Shown here one piece after another: positions 34,755-46,100 of a stretch of DNA of 64,000 bases. Made by a program: the position numbers and the translations under genes. This DNA comes from Trinickia acidisoli (GTDB taxonomy: Bacteria; Pseudomonadota; Gammaproteobacteria; Burkholderiales; Burkholderiaceae), in contig NZ_JAFLRG010000002.1 in assembly GCF_017315725.1 (NCBI RefSeq), positions 2,046,001-2,110,000 on the forward strand. Reading direction: 5' to 3'. Position 1 is the first letter of the stretch. Each line of letters begins with the position of its first letter. Under the pieces are notes generated by a model that saw only the letters and a program-made list of their open reading frames with translations, did no database searches and was not told the DNA's origin.

Positions 34755-36614
34755 ATGAAACCTTCCATGTATCGCCTAGCGTTCGCGGCAGCGCTCGGCT
34801 TGGCATTCGCGCTCGGCGCGCAGGCCAAGCCCGCGATCGCGCAATTCGGCGATCCTAAATATCCGGCGGATTTCACGCATTTCGATTATGCGGACCCGGA
34901 CGCCCCGAATACGGGGACGCTGAAATTCCAGAATTACGATCAGTCGCAAAGCTACGATTCGCTCAATCCGTTCATCGTGCGCGGGCAGCCCGCGCCGGAC
35001 GTCAGAAATCTGATGTTCGACACGCTGATGCAGCGTAGCTGGGACGAACTCGCTTCCGAATATCCGTTGATCGCCGACGACGTCGAAGTGGCGCCCGATG
35101 GATTGTCGGCCACGTTCCATATCGATCCGAAGGCACACTTTTCGAACGGCGATCCGATTACGGCCGCCGACGTCAAGTACTCGTTCGATACGCTCAAGAG
35201 CCAGCAGGCTTCGCCGATGGTCTCGTCGCAGTTCGCCGAGATCAAGCGCGCGACGGTGCTCGATCGCTTAACCGTGCGCTTCGATTTCGTCGACAACTCG
35301 CGCGCCGCGCCACTGATCGCGGGCGATCTTCCCGTGTTTTCGCCCAAATGGGGTGTGCAGCCGAACGGCAAGCGCCTGCCGTTCGATCAGATCTCCGTCG
35401 AACCGCCGATCGCGAGCGGCCCTTATCTGGTCGAGCAGCGCAAGAACGACAAGGACATCGTGTATCGCCGCGATCCGAACTATTGGGCGGCGAACCTGCC
35501 TTCGCGGCGCGGCATGTTTCATTTCGAACGGATCGTCTTCAAGCTCTACCTCGATCAATACACGAAGCTCGAAGCCTTCAAGGCCGGCAACGACGACGTC
35601 GATCGCGAATACAGCGCGACGCAATGGGCGCGCAAGTACGTCGGCAAGAATTTCGACAACGGCATGCTCGAGAAGGAGACGTTTCCCGATGGCCCGGCGC
35701 AAATGCAGGGCTTCATGATCAATACGCGCAAGCCTGAGTTCCAGGATCGTCGCGTGCGTCATGCATTGGCGCTCGCGTTCGATTACGACTGGATGAACCG
35801 CATGATGTTCTACGGTCAGTACACGCGATTGAATAGCTTCTGGGATGCAAGCCCCTTCGGCGCCACGGGTATGCCGAGCGACAAGGAACTCGCGTTGCTC
35901 GACCCGTTCCGCGCGCAGTTGCCGCCCGAGGTGTTCGGCCCCATGGTGCGGCAGCCGAGCACGAAGCCGCCGGGCTCGCTGCGCGCGAATCTGCGCGAAG
36001 CACGCGCGTTGCTCGGCGAAGCCGGCTGGCACTATCGCGACGGCGCGTTGCGCGATGCCGCCGGCACGCCGATGAGGATCGAGATCATGGACGACGAGCC
36101 CGGCTTCGATCGCCTGCTGATCCCTTATACCCAAGCGCTGCAAACGCTCGGCATCGACGCCCACATGCGGGAGATCGACAGCGCGCTCTATCAAAAGCGG
36201 CTCGACAATTTCCAATTCGACATGACGACCTACATCTATCCGCCGGTGACGATTCCGGGCATCGAGCTCGAACGCCGGTTCGGCAGCCGGGCGGCGTCCG
36301 AGGTCGGTTCGGAGAATTACTCCGGCATACGCTCGAAGGCCGTCGATGCGCTCGTGCATGCGGCGATCTCGGCCACCAATCTCGACGATCTCGAAGCGGC
36401 CACGCGCGCACTCGATCGCGTATTGATCAACGAGTACTACGTGGTGCCGCAATATTACGAGCGCAACGTCCGTATCGCTTATAAGAAGACGATCGCGCAC
36501 CCACGCGTGGTCCCGGACTCGTATCAATCCGAAGACTGGGTCATCGATTATTGGTTTCGCAGGCCGCGGGGCGCAACGCCCGTCAAGACGTCGGCCGCGG
36601 CCGCGGCGCACTGA
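34755..36614 (+). CDS. yejA: Peptide-binding protein of a YejABEF-type ABC importer
   Basis: 619 residues with a signal peptide ending at AQA (about residue 24). YejA-type features include the DPDAPNTGTLKFQNYDQ block, SLNPFIVRG, SYDSLN, VAPDGLSATFHI and the tail RVVPDSYQSEDWVIDYWFRRP, all typical of family 5 binding proteins of oligopeptide and microcin C importers. In E. coli YejABEF takes up microcin C; in rhizobia it affects resistance to host peptides. Here it begins the importer part of the locus, 127 bases after the TPR gene. Confidence 0.92.
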   Translation: MKPSMYRLAFAAALGLAFALGAQAKPAIAQFGDPKYPADFTHFDYADPDAPNTGTLKFQNYDQSQSYDSLNPFIVRGQPAPDVRNLMFDTLMQRSWDELASEYPLIADDVEVAPDGLSATFHIDPKAHFSNGDPITAADVKYSFDTLKSQQASPMVSSQFAEIKRATVLDRLTVRFDFVDNSRAAPLIAGDLPVFSPKWGVQPNGKRLPFDQISVEPPIASGPYLVEQRKNDKDIVYRRDPNYWAANLPSRRGMFHFERIVFKLYLDQYTKLEAFKAGNDDVDREYSATQWARKYVGKNFDNGMLEKETFPDGPAQMQGFMINTRKPEFQDRRVRHALALAFDYDWMNRMMFYGQYTRLNSFWDASPFGATGMPSDKELALLDPFRAQLPPEVFGPMVRQPSTKPPGSLRANLREARALLGEAGWHYRDGALRDAAGTPMRIEIMDDEPGFDRLLIPYTQALQTLGIDAHMREIDSALYQKRLDNFQFDMTTYIYPPVTIPGIELERRFGSRAASEVGSENYSGIRSKAVDALVHAAISATNLDDLEAATRALDRVLINEYYVVPQYYERNVRIAYKKTIAHPRVVPDSYQSEDWVIDYWFRRPRGATPVKTSAAAAAH

Positions 36615-36639
36615 GACATCGAAGTATTGAGGACTCCTT

Positions 36640-37698
36640 ATGTTTGCCTACATTCTCAGACGCCTGCTCTTGATGATTCCGACGTTGATCGGCGTCGTGA
36701 CGGTCACGTTCTTCGTCACGCAGTTCGTGCCGGGCGGGCCCGTCGAGCAGATGATCACGCAACTGCGCCACGGCCAGGCCAATCACGGCGGCGACGGCGG
36801 CGGCGGTGGCGGGGGCGGGTATCACGCGAGCCAGGGCGTCGATCCGCAGCAGATCGCGCAGATCAAGAAGCAGTTCGGCTTCGATAAGCCGCCGCTCACG
36901 CGCTATTTCTTGATGCTCAAAAGCTACGCGACGTTCGATCTCGGTCAATCGTACTTTCAGCACGAGAGCGTTTGGCAAGTGATCAAATCGAAGCTGCCCG
37001 TATCGATCTCGCTGGGCTTGTGGACGATCATCCTGACCTACGCGATTTCAGTGCCGCTCGGCATTGCCAAGGCCGTGCGCAACGGTTCACGGTTCGACGC
37101 GGTGACGAGCGTGCTCGTGCTCGTCGGCTACGCAATTCCGGGCTTCGTACTAGGCGTGCTGTTGTTGATGCTGTTCGGCGGCGGCACGTTCTGGGACGTA
37201 TTCCCGATGCGCGGCCTGACCTCCGACAACTTCGACGACCTCACTACGATCGGCAAGGTGCTCGACTATCTCTGGCACATGGCGTTGCCCGTGACGGCAT
37301 CGGTGGTCGGCAACTTTGCGATCGTGACGATCCTCACGAAGAACACGTTCCTCGAGGAAATCGGCCGGCAATACGTGTTGACGGCCCGCGCCAAGGGGGC
37401 CCCCGAGCGCGACGTGCTGTGGAAGCACGTGCTGCGCAACGCGGCGATTCCGCTGCTGACAGGCCTTCCGGCCGCCTTCGTCGGCGCTTTCCTGAACGGC
37501 AACTTGCTGATCGAGACGCTGTTCTCGCTCGACGGCATGGGCCAGCTTTCGTACGACTCGGTGATACGCCGCGACTACCCCGTAGTGCTCGGCTCGCTGT
37601 TCCTGTTCACCTTGATCGGCCTCGTAACCAAACTGATTGCTGACGTCTGCTATGTCCTTGTCGACCCCCGCATCCAATTCGACCGCATGGACCGCTAA
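36640..37698 (+). CDS. yejB: YejB-type ABC permease
   Basis: 352 residues. The start MFAYILRRLLLMIPTLIGV and FVPGGPVEQ are the signature of peptide-importer permeases of this type. A Gly-rich segment near residues 47-60 (GGDGGGGGGGGY) occupies the first periplasmic loop. The ATPase-contact region reads ARAKGAPERDVLWKHVLRNA. It pairs with YejE, whose gene overlaps its 3' end by 47 bases. Confidence 0.92.
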   Translation: MFAYILRRLLLMIPTLIGVVTVTFFVTQFVPGGPVEQMITQLRHGQANHGGDGGGGGGGGYHASQGVDPQQIAQIKKQFGFDKPPLTRYFLMLKSYATFDLGQSYFQHESVWQVIKSKLPVSISLGLWTIILTYAISVPLGIAKAVRNGSRFDAVTSVLVLVGYAIPGFVLGVLLLMLFGGGTFWDVFPMRGLTSDNFDDLTTIGKVLDYLWHMALPVTASVVGNFAIVTILTKNTFLEEIGRQYVLTARAKGAPERDVLWKHVLRNAAIPLLTGLPAAFVGAFLNGNLLIETLFSLDGMGQLSYDSVIRRDYPVVLGSLFLFTLIGLVTKLIADVCYVLVDPRIQFDRMDR

Positions 37699-38761
37699 GG
37701 CGCCCAGTGCGCCGGTAGCGTCGATTTCGCCGTGGCGGCGCACGTGGCTGCGCTTCAAGAGCCAGCGGCTAGGCTATTGGAGCCTCGTGATCTTCGTGAC
37801 GCTGTTCGTGATCAGCTTGTTCGGCGAAGTGCTGTGCAACGACAAGCCGCTCATCGTGCGCTACGAAGGCCACTACTACTTTCCGATCGTGAAGGATTAC
37901 CCGGAAACGCAGTTCGGCGGCGACTTCCCGGCCAAGGCGAACTATCTCGATCCGTATATCCGTTCGCACATCGAATCGAACGGCAATTTTGCGATCTATC
38001 CGCCGAACCACAACTATTACGACACGATCGACTACTTCGCCGTGCGCCCGTTTCCGGCGCCGCCGTCCTCGAGCAACTGGCTAGGAACCGATCAGTTCGG
38101 CCGCGACGTGCTCTCGCGGCTACTCTACGGCTTTCGCGTGTCGGTGCTGATGGCGCTAGCGCTGACGATCTCCGGCGTATTCTTCGGAGTCCTAACCGGT
38201 GCGCTGCAAGGCTTTTATGGCGGCCGCACCGACCTGATCGGGCAGCGGATCATCGAGATCTGGAGCTCCATGCCCGATCTCTACTTGCTGATCATCTTCG
38301 CGTCGATCTTCGAGCCTACGCTCTGGCTGCTGTTCATCTTGCTATCGATGTTCGGTTGGCTCGTGCTGTCCGACTACGTGCGTGCCGAATTCTTGCGCAA
38401 CCGCTCGCTCGATTACGTGAAAGCCGCGCGGACGATGGGTCTGTCCAATTGGCAAATCATTTGGCGTCACGTGCTGCCCAATAGCTTGACGCCCGTCATT
38501 ACGTTTCTGCCGTTTCGCATGAGCGCCGCGATTTTGTCGCTGACGAGCCTCGACTTTCTCGGGCTCGGCGTGCCGCCGCCCACGCCTAGTCTTGGTGAGT
38601 TGTTGCAGGAGGGCAAGAACAATCTCGACGCGTGGTGGATCTCGGTGTCGGCCTTCGCGGCACTCGTCGTGACCCTGTTGCTGCTCACGTTCATGGGCGA
38701 TGCGCTGCGCAACGCGCTCGATACGCGCAACCGCGGCTCGGCTTTCGGAGGAGCGAAGTGA
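37652..38761 (+). CDS. yejE: YejE-type ABC permease
   Basis: 369 residues from the ATG at 37652; the frame can be extended only by five codons. After a Ser/Pro-rich N-terminus, the membrane region begins at LGYWSLVIFVTLFVISLFGE. A large periplasmic loop (CNDKPLIVRYEGHYYFP...NHNYYDTIDYFAVRPFPAPPS) is the hallmark of YejE. NWLGTDQFGRDVLSRLLYG and ARTMGLSNWQIIWRHVLPN follow. It completes the translocation pore with YejB. Its stop shares one base with the yejF start. Confidence 0.92.
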   Translation: MSLSTPASNSTAWTAKAPSAPVASISPWRRTWLRFKSQRLGYWSLVIFVTLFVISLFGEVLCNDKPLIVRYEGHYYFPIVKDYPETQFGGDFPAKANYLDPYIRSHIESNGNFAIYPPNHNYYDTIDYFAVRPFPAPPSSSNWLGTDQFGRDVLSRLLYGFRVSVLMALALTISGVFFGVLTGALQGFYGGRTDLIGQRIIEIWSSMPDLYLLIIFASIFEPTLWLLFILLSMFGWLVLSDYVRAEFLRNRSLDYVKAARTMGLSNWQIIWRHVLPNSLTPVITFLPFRMSAAILSLTSLDFLGLGVPPPTPSLGELLQEGKNNLDAWWISVSAFAALVVTLLLLTFMGDALRNALDTRNRGSAFGGAK

Positions 38762-40398
38762 TGCCAACGAGTCCTTTGCTCAGTATCGAAAAGCTGTCGA
38801 TCAGTTTCGGCGAGAAACAGTGCGTTCGCGAGCTGAATCTGGCCGTCGCGCGCGGCGAGCGCGTGGCGCTCGTCGGCGAGTCGGGATCCGGCAAGAGTTT
38901 GACGGCGTTGTCGATCCTGCGCCTGGTGCAGCATGCGACGGTGTCGGGCCGTATTCTGTTCGGCGGCGAGGATCTGCTCGCCAAGACGGAGCAGCAGATG
39001 CGCGGCGTTCGCGGCGCCGATATCGCGATGGTGTTTCAAGAGCCGATGACGGCGTTGAATCCGCTCTATACGGTCGGCAAGCAGATCGCCGAAAGCTTGC
39101 GTTTGCACGAGGGCTTGCGGCCGAACGCGGCGCGCGCGCGCGGCATCGAACTGCTGCGCCGCACCGGGATTCCCGAGCCGGAACGCCGTATCGACAGCTT
39201 TCCGCATCAACTTTCAGGCGGACAACGCCAGCGCGCGATGATCGCGATGGCACTCGCGTGCCGTCCGAAGCTGTTGCTCGCCGACGAACCGACGACGGCG
39301 CTCGATGTGACCGTACGTCAGCAAATCGTCGATCTCTTGATTGAGCTACAGGAGCAAGAGGCCGCCGACCGCGGCATGGCCGTGCTCTTGATCACGCACG
39401 ATCTGAATCTCGTGCGGCGCTTCGCGCAACGCGTCGCCGTGATGGAAAAAGGCGTGCTCGTGGAAGCGAACACGACCGAGGCATTGTTTAGGAATCCTCA
39501 ACATCCGTATACGAGGCGATTGCTCGATAGCGAGGCGCATCGATGCGTCGATCCGGTGCCGGCGGAATCGCGAAAGGTGCTCGAAATCGAAGGCCTTGCC
39601 GTCGACTACCGGATGAGCGCGAAGGGGCTGCAGGGATTGTTCGGCAGTGCGAAATTTCGGGCGTTGCAGGACGTTGACTTGACCCTGCGGCGCGGCGAGA
39701 CGGTCGGCATCGTCGGCGAATCGGGCTCGGGCAAGTCCACGCTGGCCTCCACGGTGCTGGGGCTGCAGCGCGCGGCGCAGGGGCAGATTCGGATCGGCGG
39801 CAAGCCGCTTGCGAGTTATCGTTCGTCGAGCGCCGAATGGTGTGCGCTGTGCGCCCGCATGCAGGTGGTTTTTCAAGACCCATTCGGCTCGCTTTCGCCG
39901 CGTATGACGATCGAGCAGATCGTCGGCGAAGGGTTGCGCGTGCACAAGCCCGATCTCGGCGCGCGCGAGCAGGCCGCACGCGTGGTCGAATTGCTGGAAG
40001 AAGTGGGCCTGCCGGCCGATGCGCTGCTTCGGTATCCGCACGAGTTCTCGGGCGGTCAGCGTCAACGCATCGCGATCGCGCGTGCACTGGCCGTCGAACC
40101 CGAATTGCTCGTGCTCGACGAGCCGACGAGCGCGCTCGACGTTTCCGTGCAGCAGCAGGTCCTCGCGCTGCTCACGCGGCTGCAGAAGAAATACGGGCTA
40201 AGCTACTTGTTCATTACGCATGATCTCGCGGTCATGCGCGCGATGGCGCATCGCGTCGTCGTGATGAAATCGGGCCGTATCGTCGAATCGGGCGATACGC
40301 TCGACGTGCTGCGCGCGCCGACCCACCCCTATACACAATCGCTGCTGGCGGCATCGATGCAGATGCCGGCGGCAGACGCAAACGAGGCCGTTGCATGA
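38761..40398 (+). CDS. yejF: YejF-type double ATPase of the peptide importer
   Basis: 545 residues with two ABC domains. Each has Walker A GESGSGKS, signatures LSGGQRQRAMIA and FSGGQRQRIAIA, and Walker B LLADEPTTALD and LVLDEPTSALD. The double-domain design is typical for YejF-like ATPases (one protein for both sites). The ATG at 38761 is right at the yejE stop; a longer frame starting at 38632 is a shadow of yejE. Its stop overlaps the tldD start (ATGA). Confidence 0.93.
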   Translation: MPTSPLLSIEKLSISFGEKQCVRELNLAVARGERVALVGESGSGKSLTALSILRLVQHATVSGRILFGGEDLLAKTEQQMRGVRGADIAMVFQEPMTALNPLYTVGKQIAESLRLHEGLRPNAARARGIELLRRTGIPEPERRIDSFPHQLSGGQRQRAMIAMALACRPKLLLADEPTTALDVTVRQQIVDLLIELQEQEAADRGMAVLLITHDLNLVRRFAQRVAVMEKGVLVEANTTEALFRNPQHPYTRRLLDSEAHRCVDPVPAESRKVLEIEGLAVDYRMSAKGLQGLFGSAKFRALQDVDLTLRRGETVGIVGESGSGKSTLASTVLGLQRAAQGQIRIGGKPLASYRSSSAEWCALCARMQVVFQDPFGSLSPRMTIEQIVGEGLRVHKPDLGAREQAARVVELLEEVGLPADALLRYPHEFSGGQRQRIAIARALAVEPELLVLDEPTSALDVSVQQQVLALLTRLQKKYGLSYLFITHDLAVMRAMAHRVVVMKSGRIVESGDTLDVLRAPTHPYTQSLLAASMQMPAADANEAVA

Positions 40399-41831
40399 TC
40401 GATGGACATTGGACGCAAGTAATCTCGACCTTGACGAGCGATGCCGACTTCTGGTCGCTGCGCATCGTCGATGAAAGCAGTGACGAGCACGCGGTGCGCA
40501 ACGACGTCGCGCAGCCGTTCGCGACGGTTCGCGAACGCGGCGCGATGCTGACGGCATGGCACGGCGCCGGTGCGGGCTACGCTGCAACGGCCGATCTGTC
40601 GGCGGCGGGCCTACAGGCGGCCCTCGACCTTGCAGGGGCACGCGCGCACGCATCGGCGGCCGTCACGCTGGTCGATCATCGGAGCGCGCCGCGGCCCACC
40701 GCGAGCGGTAGCTATGTTTCGCCGAATGCGGACTCGGCGCTGCCCACGCGCGGTGAATGGATCGAGCGGCTCGCATTCGAATGTGCCGCGGCCGCGATCG
40801 ATGCGCGCGTCGTCGAGCGCACGGCGGCCATGCGGATTACGCACAGCGATCAGCTTTACGTGACGAGCGATGGGGTACGAATCGAGCAGCGGTTTCGCTA
40901 CCTGCTGCCGCAAATGGCCGTCGTGGCTCACGGTAACGGCGACACGCAGGTGCGCACGCTCGGCGGTTTTCAGGCATTGCTTGCGCAGGGTGGCTTGGAG
41001 ATTCTGGCTCGATATCGATTCGACGGCTCCGGTGCGCGCTTGGCCGATGAAGCGTTGCAATTGCTGGCTGCGCCCAATTGCCCGTCGGGCGTGCGCGATT
41101 TGCTGCTGATGCCCGATCAGATGATGTTGCAGATACACGAATCGATCGGACATCCGTTGGAACTCGATCGCATCTTGGGCGACGAACGCAACTTCGCGGG
41201 CTCGAGCTTCGTGACGCCCGACATGTTCGGCAGCTATCGCTACGGTTCGGCGTTGCTGAACGTGACGTTCGATCCGTCGCCGCGCGAGGAGGCGGCTTCC
41301 TACGGCTTCGACGACGAGGGCGCGGAAGCGCGCAAGCAACATTTGATTCGCAACGGTGTTCTCGAGCGCCCGCTCGGCGGTACGTTGTCGCAGCAGCGAG
41401 CGCAACTTCCCGGCGTAGCGAATTCACGCGCGTCGAACTGGAACCGCGCACCGATCGATCGGATGGCGAATTTGAACATCGAACCGGGCGACAGCACATT
41501 CGAGGACATGATCGCGGGGATCGAGCGCGGCATCCTCATGCGAACGAATACGTCTTGGTCGATCGACGATCGGCGCAACAAATTTCAATTCGGCTGTGAG
41601 TTCGGCCAATTGATCGAGAACGGCGAACTGACGCGGGTCGTCAAACGGCCGAACTATCGTGGCCTCTCCGCCAGCTTTTGGCGCAGCTTAAAAGCCGTCG
41701 GCAACGACGCCACGCGCGAGGTCTACGGCACCCCGCTGTGCGGCAAGGGTGAGCCCGCGCAAATCATCCACGTAGGCCATGCATCGCCGGCGTGCGTGTT
41801 TGCCGACGTCGACGTATTCGGGGGTGCGTGA
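40395..41831 (+). CDS. tldD: TldD-family metallopeptidase subunit
   Basis: 478 residues. The zinc-peptidase motif HESIGH (His248, Glu249, His253) and the C-terminal CGKGEP with Cys449 are the catalytic and zinc-ligand residues of TldD. In E. coli TldD works with TldE (PmbA) as a heteromeric peptidase on unfolded peptides and is needed for microcin B17 maturation. Here tldD follows the importer operon directly and is translationally coupled to it, suggesting that imported peptide is the substrate (inference). Many genomes also carry a separate housekeeping copy; this one lies outside that context. Confidence 0.93.
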   Translation: MIDGHWTQVISTLTSDADFWSLRIVDESSDEHAVRNDVAQPFATVRERGAMLTAWHGAGAGYAATADLSAAGLQAALDLAGARAHASAAVTLVDHRSAPRPTASGSYVSPNADSALPTRGEWIERLAFECAAAAIDARVVERTAAMRITHSDQLYVTSDGVRIEQRFRYLLPQMAVVAHGNGDTQVRTLGGFQALLAQGGLEILARYRFDGSGARLADEALQLLAAPNCPSGVRDLLLMPDQMMLQIHESIGHPLELDRILGDERNFAGSSFVTPDMFGSYRYGSALLNVTFDPSPREEAASYGFDDEGAEARKQHLIRNGVLERPLGGTLSQQRAQLPGVANSRASNWNRAPIDRMANLNIEPGDSTFEDMIAGIERGILMRTNTSWSIDDRRNKFQFGCEFGQLIENGELTRVVKRPNYRGLSASFWRSLKAVGNDATREVYGTPLCGKGEPAQIIHVGHASPACVFADVDVFGGA

Positions 41832-43165
41832 TGGCGACATTCGATTGGAAACGCCATTTCGGCATGCTCGCCGATGCGATCGAGCAATTGCGCGAAGGCG
41901 GCGAGGTAACGCTGGTTTCGTTTGCGGCGGAAAACTCCGAGTTCATTCGCTTCAATCAAGGCAAAGTACGGCAAATCGGCGCCGTTTCGCAGGGGCGGCT
42001 CACGTTGCGCTTGATCGATGGCGCGCGCCAGGCGTACTCGACGATGACGGTGGGCGGACAGGCGCAGGAAGACGTGAATGAGGTTGCGCAAGCGTTCGCC
42101 ACGCTACGCACGGGGTTGCGCGATGCTCCCGAAGATCCTCACCTGTTGTTCGGCCAGTCGAAATGGTCTCAATCGACGCAACGCGCCGGACGTTTTCCGG
42201 AGCCGCAAGCGCTCGTGCACACCGTGGCCGAATGCGCCAAGGGGCTCGATTTCGTCGGATTCTATGCGGGCGGGACCATTGCGCGCGGTTTCGCTTCGTC
42301 GATCGGTAGTCGCGGCTGGTACGAAGTGGACAACTTCAATTTCAGTTGGTCGCTCTACGATCGCAGCGGTCGCGCGATCAAGAGCGAGTACGCGGGCGAT
42401 GCTTGGGATGACGCCGTTTTCGCGCATAAGGTCGAAGAGGCCGCGGCACGATTGCCCATTCTGAGCCGCACACCGCGCGTACTGACACCGGGGCAGTACC
42501 GAACCTATCTGGCGCCGGCGGCGATGGGCGCGCTGATCGAGCTCGTGGCTTCCGAAGGATTTTCGGCACGCCAACAAGCGACTTCGCGCAGCCCGCTCTA
42601 CAAGCTCCACACGGGCGCGGCCGCATTCGACCCGCGCGTCGCGATGACCGAGGACCTGAGCCTCGGCATGACGCCCGGCTTCAATCGCGACGGTTATCTG
42701 CGCGAAAGCGTGCCGCTCGTGACGAACGGGCGCGGCGCCGAGCGCTTGACCGATGCGCGCAGCGCGCGCGAGTACGGTTTGACGACGAACGGCGCACTCG
42801 CTCATGAGTCGACCTCGACGCTCGCAATGGAGGGCGGCGATCTGCGCGCCGGCGACGTGCTCGCCGCGCTCGATACGGGCTTGTACGTCGGCAATCTTTG
42901 GTACGTCAACTTTTCGGACCGCATGCACTGCCGCATGACGGGCATGACGCGCTTTGCGACGTTCTGGGTTGAAAGCGGCCGCATCGTGGCACCCGTCGAG
43001 GCGATGCGTTTCGACGACAGTCTGTATGAGCTGCTAGGCGATCGGCTCGAGCGGCTCGACGTCGAGCCTGAACTGTTGCTCAACGATTCCACATGGGGCG
43101 AACGTGCCACCGGCGGAATGAAATTGCCGGGGGTGCTCGCGAAGTCGTTCGAACTTACCCTCTGA
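41831..43165 (+). CDS. tldE: TldE/PmbA-family peptidase subunit
   Basis: 444 residues from the ATG at 41831, which shares one base with the tldD stop; the open frame reaching back to 41792 is a shadow of tldD. FIRFNQGKVRQIG near residue 38 matches the TldE/PmbA N-domain, and LKLPGVLAKSFELTL-type endings are usual. As expected for the TldE partner, no HExxxH motif is seen. With TldD it should form the peptidase. A five-base gap leads to the RND pump gene. Confidence 0.9.
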   Translation: MATFDWKRHFGMLADAIEQLREGGEVTLVSFAAENSEFIRFNQGKVRQIGAVSQGRLTLRLIDGARQAYSTMTVGGQAQEDVNEVAQAFATLRTGLRDAPEDPHLLFGQSKWSQSTQRAGRFPEPQALVHTVAECAKGLDFVGFYAGGTIARGFASSIGSRGWYEVDNFNFSWSLYDRSGRAIKSEYAGDAWDDAVFAHKVEEAAARLPILSRTPRVLTPGQYRTYLAPAAMGALIELVASEGFSARQQATSRSPLYKLHTGAAAFDPRVAMTEDLSLGMTPGFNRDGYLRESVPLVTNGRGAERLTDARSAREYGLTTNGALAHESTSTLAMEGGDLRAGDVLAALDTGLYVGNLWYVNFSDRMHCRMTGMTRFATFWVESGRIVAPVEAMRFDDSLYELLGDRLERLDVEPELLLNDSTWGERATGGMKLPGVLAKSFELTL

Positions 43166-43170
43166 TCCAC

Positions 43171-46100
43171 ATGCCGTCATTTTTTATCGACCGCCCCGTC
43201 TTCGCGTGGATCGTCGCGCTCGCGATCATCGTCGCGGGTGTGCTGGCTTTGCCGACGCTGCCTGTTGCTCAGTATCCGCGGCTCGCGCCGCCGCGCGTCA
43301 TTATTTCCGCGCAATACCCAGGCGCCTCGGCCGAAGAAGTCGACAGCAACGTCGCGAGCTTGATCGAGCAGAGCCTCGACGGTGCCGACGGTCTTCAGTA
43401 CTACGAAACAACGAGCGACGCACTCGGCGAACTCGAAATCGACGTCACGTTCGCGCCTGGGACCAACCCGGACTTGGCGATGGTCGACGTGCAGAACCGC
43501 ATGAAGCAGATCGAGCCTCGTTTGCCGCAAGCGGTCGTGCAGCAGGGTATCAGCGTATTCAAGGCGGCCAACACGTTCCTCATGCTCGTGACGCTCGTCT
43601 CGACGGACGGCAGGCGCGACTCGACCGCGCTCAGCGATTATCTGAACCGGTACTTGCTGCGCGAACTGAAGCGCACGCCGGGCGTTGGCTCCGCGCAGCT
43701 ATGGGACGCCGATCGTGCGATGCGAATCTGGCTCGATCCGATGAAGCTGCGCGAATACGAGCTCTCGCCGTCGGAGGTGACAGGCGCGATTCAAGCGCAG
43801 AACGCGACCGTGACGGCCGGAGCGATCGGCGACGCGCCGGCGGTCGACGGACAGGCGATTACGGCATCGGTCAGCGTGCGCGGCCAACTGCATTCGCCGC
43901 AGGAATTCGCCGCGATCGTGCTCAAGGCGCTACCCGATGGCTCCGTCGTGCGGCTCGGCGACGTGGCGCGCGTCGAACTCGGGGCCGACAGCTATACGTT
44001 TTGGTCGCGCCTGAACGGCAAGACGGCCGCCACGGTCGGCATCCAACTTGGGCCGCTCGGCAACGCACTTGAAACGTCCAATGCGATCCGTCAGCGGATC
44101 GCCGAATTGTCGAAGACGCTGCCGCCCGGCATCGCCGTGGAAATACCCTATGACGGCGCGCATTTCGTGAAGATCGCGATCAGCGAAGTCGTGCTCACGC
44201 TCGTGGAAGCGATCGTGCTCGTCTTTTGCGTGATGTGGCTGTTCCTGCGCGATTTGCGCTACACGCTCGTACCGACGGTCGTGATTCCCGTGGCGTTGAT
44301 GGGCGCGTTCGTATCGATGCATCTCTTCGGGTTGTCGATCAACGTGTTTACGTTGTTCGGGCTCGTGCTCGCGATCGGTATTCTCGTCGACGATGCGATC
44401 GTCGTCGTCGAGAACATCGAGCGGATCATGCGCGACGAAGGGCTTTCCCCGCGCGAGGCCACGCGCAAGGCGATGGCGCAGATCGGCGGGGCAATCGTCG
44501 GTGTCACGGCGGTATTGACGGCCGTGTTCGTGCCGATGGCGTTTTTTACCGGCGGCGTCGGCGGTATCTATCGTCAGTTCTCGATCGCGATGATCGCGGC
44601 CATTCTCGTGTCGGCGTTCATGGCCCTCTCGCTTGCGCCGGCACTCTGCGCGAATCTGCTCAAGGCGCCCGCGCACGATGCGCAGGGGGGAAAAGGGCTG
44701 GCCGATCGATTTCTGGCGCGCTTCGAGCGTGCGTCGGATGGGTACCGCGGCGTCGTCGAGAAATTGCTTCGGTGTCCTAAGCGTGTGTTCGCCGTTCATC
44801 TCGCCTTGATCGGTGCGGGTGTGCTCATGTATGTCTCGCTGCCGGGCGGCTTTTTGCCGACCGAAGACCAGGGCCAATTGCAGGTGATGGTGCAATTGCC
44901 GCCTGGCGCGTCACAGCAACGCACTTACGCCGTGGTTCGTCAGGTCGAGGACATCTTGCATCGACAAAGCGCGATCTTGAATGTGACGACCGTCATCGGC
45001 TGGAGCTTCGCCGGCAGCGGCCAGAACGTCGGGATGGCGTTCGTCGAATTGAAGGACTGGTCGAAGCGCGACGTCGGTGCGTTGGCGCTGCGCGATACCT
45101 TGAATGCGTCGTTCGCGAAGATTCGCGACGGCGAAGTCATTGCGCAATTGCCGCCCTCGGTGCCGGGCTTGGGTCATGCCGAAGGGTTCACGTTCCACCT
45201 CGAAAATCGCGGCGGCATGAGCCGAGCGGACTTCGATGCGGCGCGCGAGCGCCTGCTCGAATTGGCGAAGAAAAGTCCCGTTTTGGCCGACGTGCATTCG
45301 GAGACGCTGCCCGATGCGCCGCGTGTCGTGCTCGACATCGATCGCTCGAAGGCGTATGCGATGAACGTGTCGTTCGATACGATCCAGGACGTGCTCGTCA
45401 ATACGTTCGGTACGTCGTACATCGACGACTATCCGGCGGGAGGGCGCATGCTGCGCGTGCTCGTGGCCGCGGACTCGCCTGCGCGCATGACCGATGCGGA
45501 TCTGCTGCAGCTCTCGGCGCGCAACATGCTGGGCAAGATGGTGCCGTTCTCGGCGTTCGCTTCGTTGAAATGGTCGCGCGGGCCGATCATGCTCGCGCGC
45601 TACAACGGTTACCCGTCGCTCGACGTGACGGGCCGCGCGGCGGACGGTTACAGCTCGGGCGCGGCGATGGCGGAGATGGAACGGCTTGCCGCGCAACTGC
45701 CGCCGGGCACGTCGTACGATTGGGCCGATGCGGCGCTCGCCGAAACGCAAGCCGCCCGCCAGACGCCGCTCTTGATCGGCCTGTCGCTGCTGGCGGTTTT
45801 CATGGCGCTGGCCGCGCTTTACGAAAGCTGGACGATTCCGCTGTCGGTGCTGATCGTCGTGCCGCTCGGCATGATCGGCGCCGTTGCGGCGATGCTGTTG
45901 CGCGGTTTGCCGAACGACATCTACTTCAAGATCGGGCTCGTCACCGTCATCGGTCTTGCGGGTAAGAATGCAATCTTGATCGTTCAGTTCGCGCGCGATG
46001 CGCAAGCGCGCGGCGTAAGGCTCGTCGATTCGATCGTACAGGCGTGCGCGATGCGCTTCAGGCCGATCGTCATGACGTCCGCGGCATTCTTGCTCGGGGT

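Noticed and set aside
39488..39500. Another TTAGGA-N-TCCTAA-like sequence, inside yejF
   Set aside because: It lies in coding DNA with one arm mismatch and the bases are needed for the protein; similar chance matches occur inside mlaA and the sensor kinase gene.
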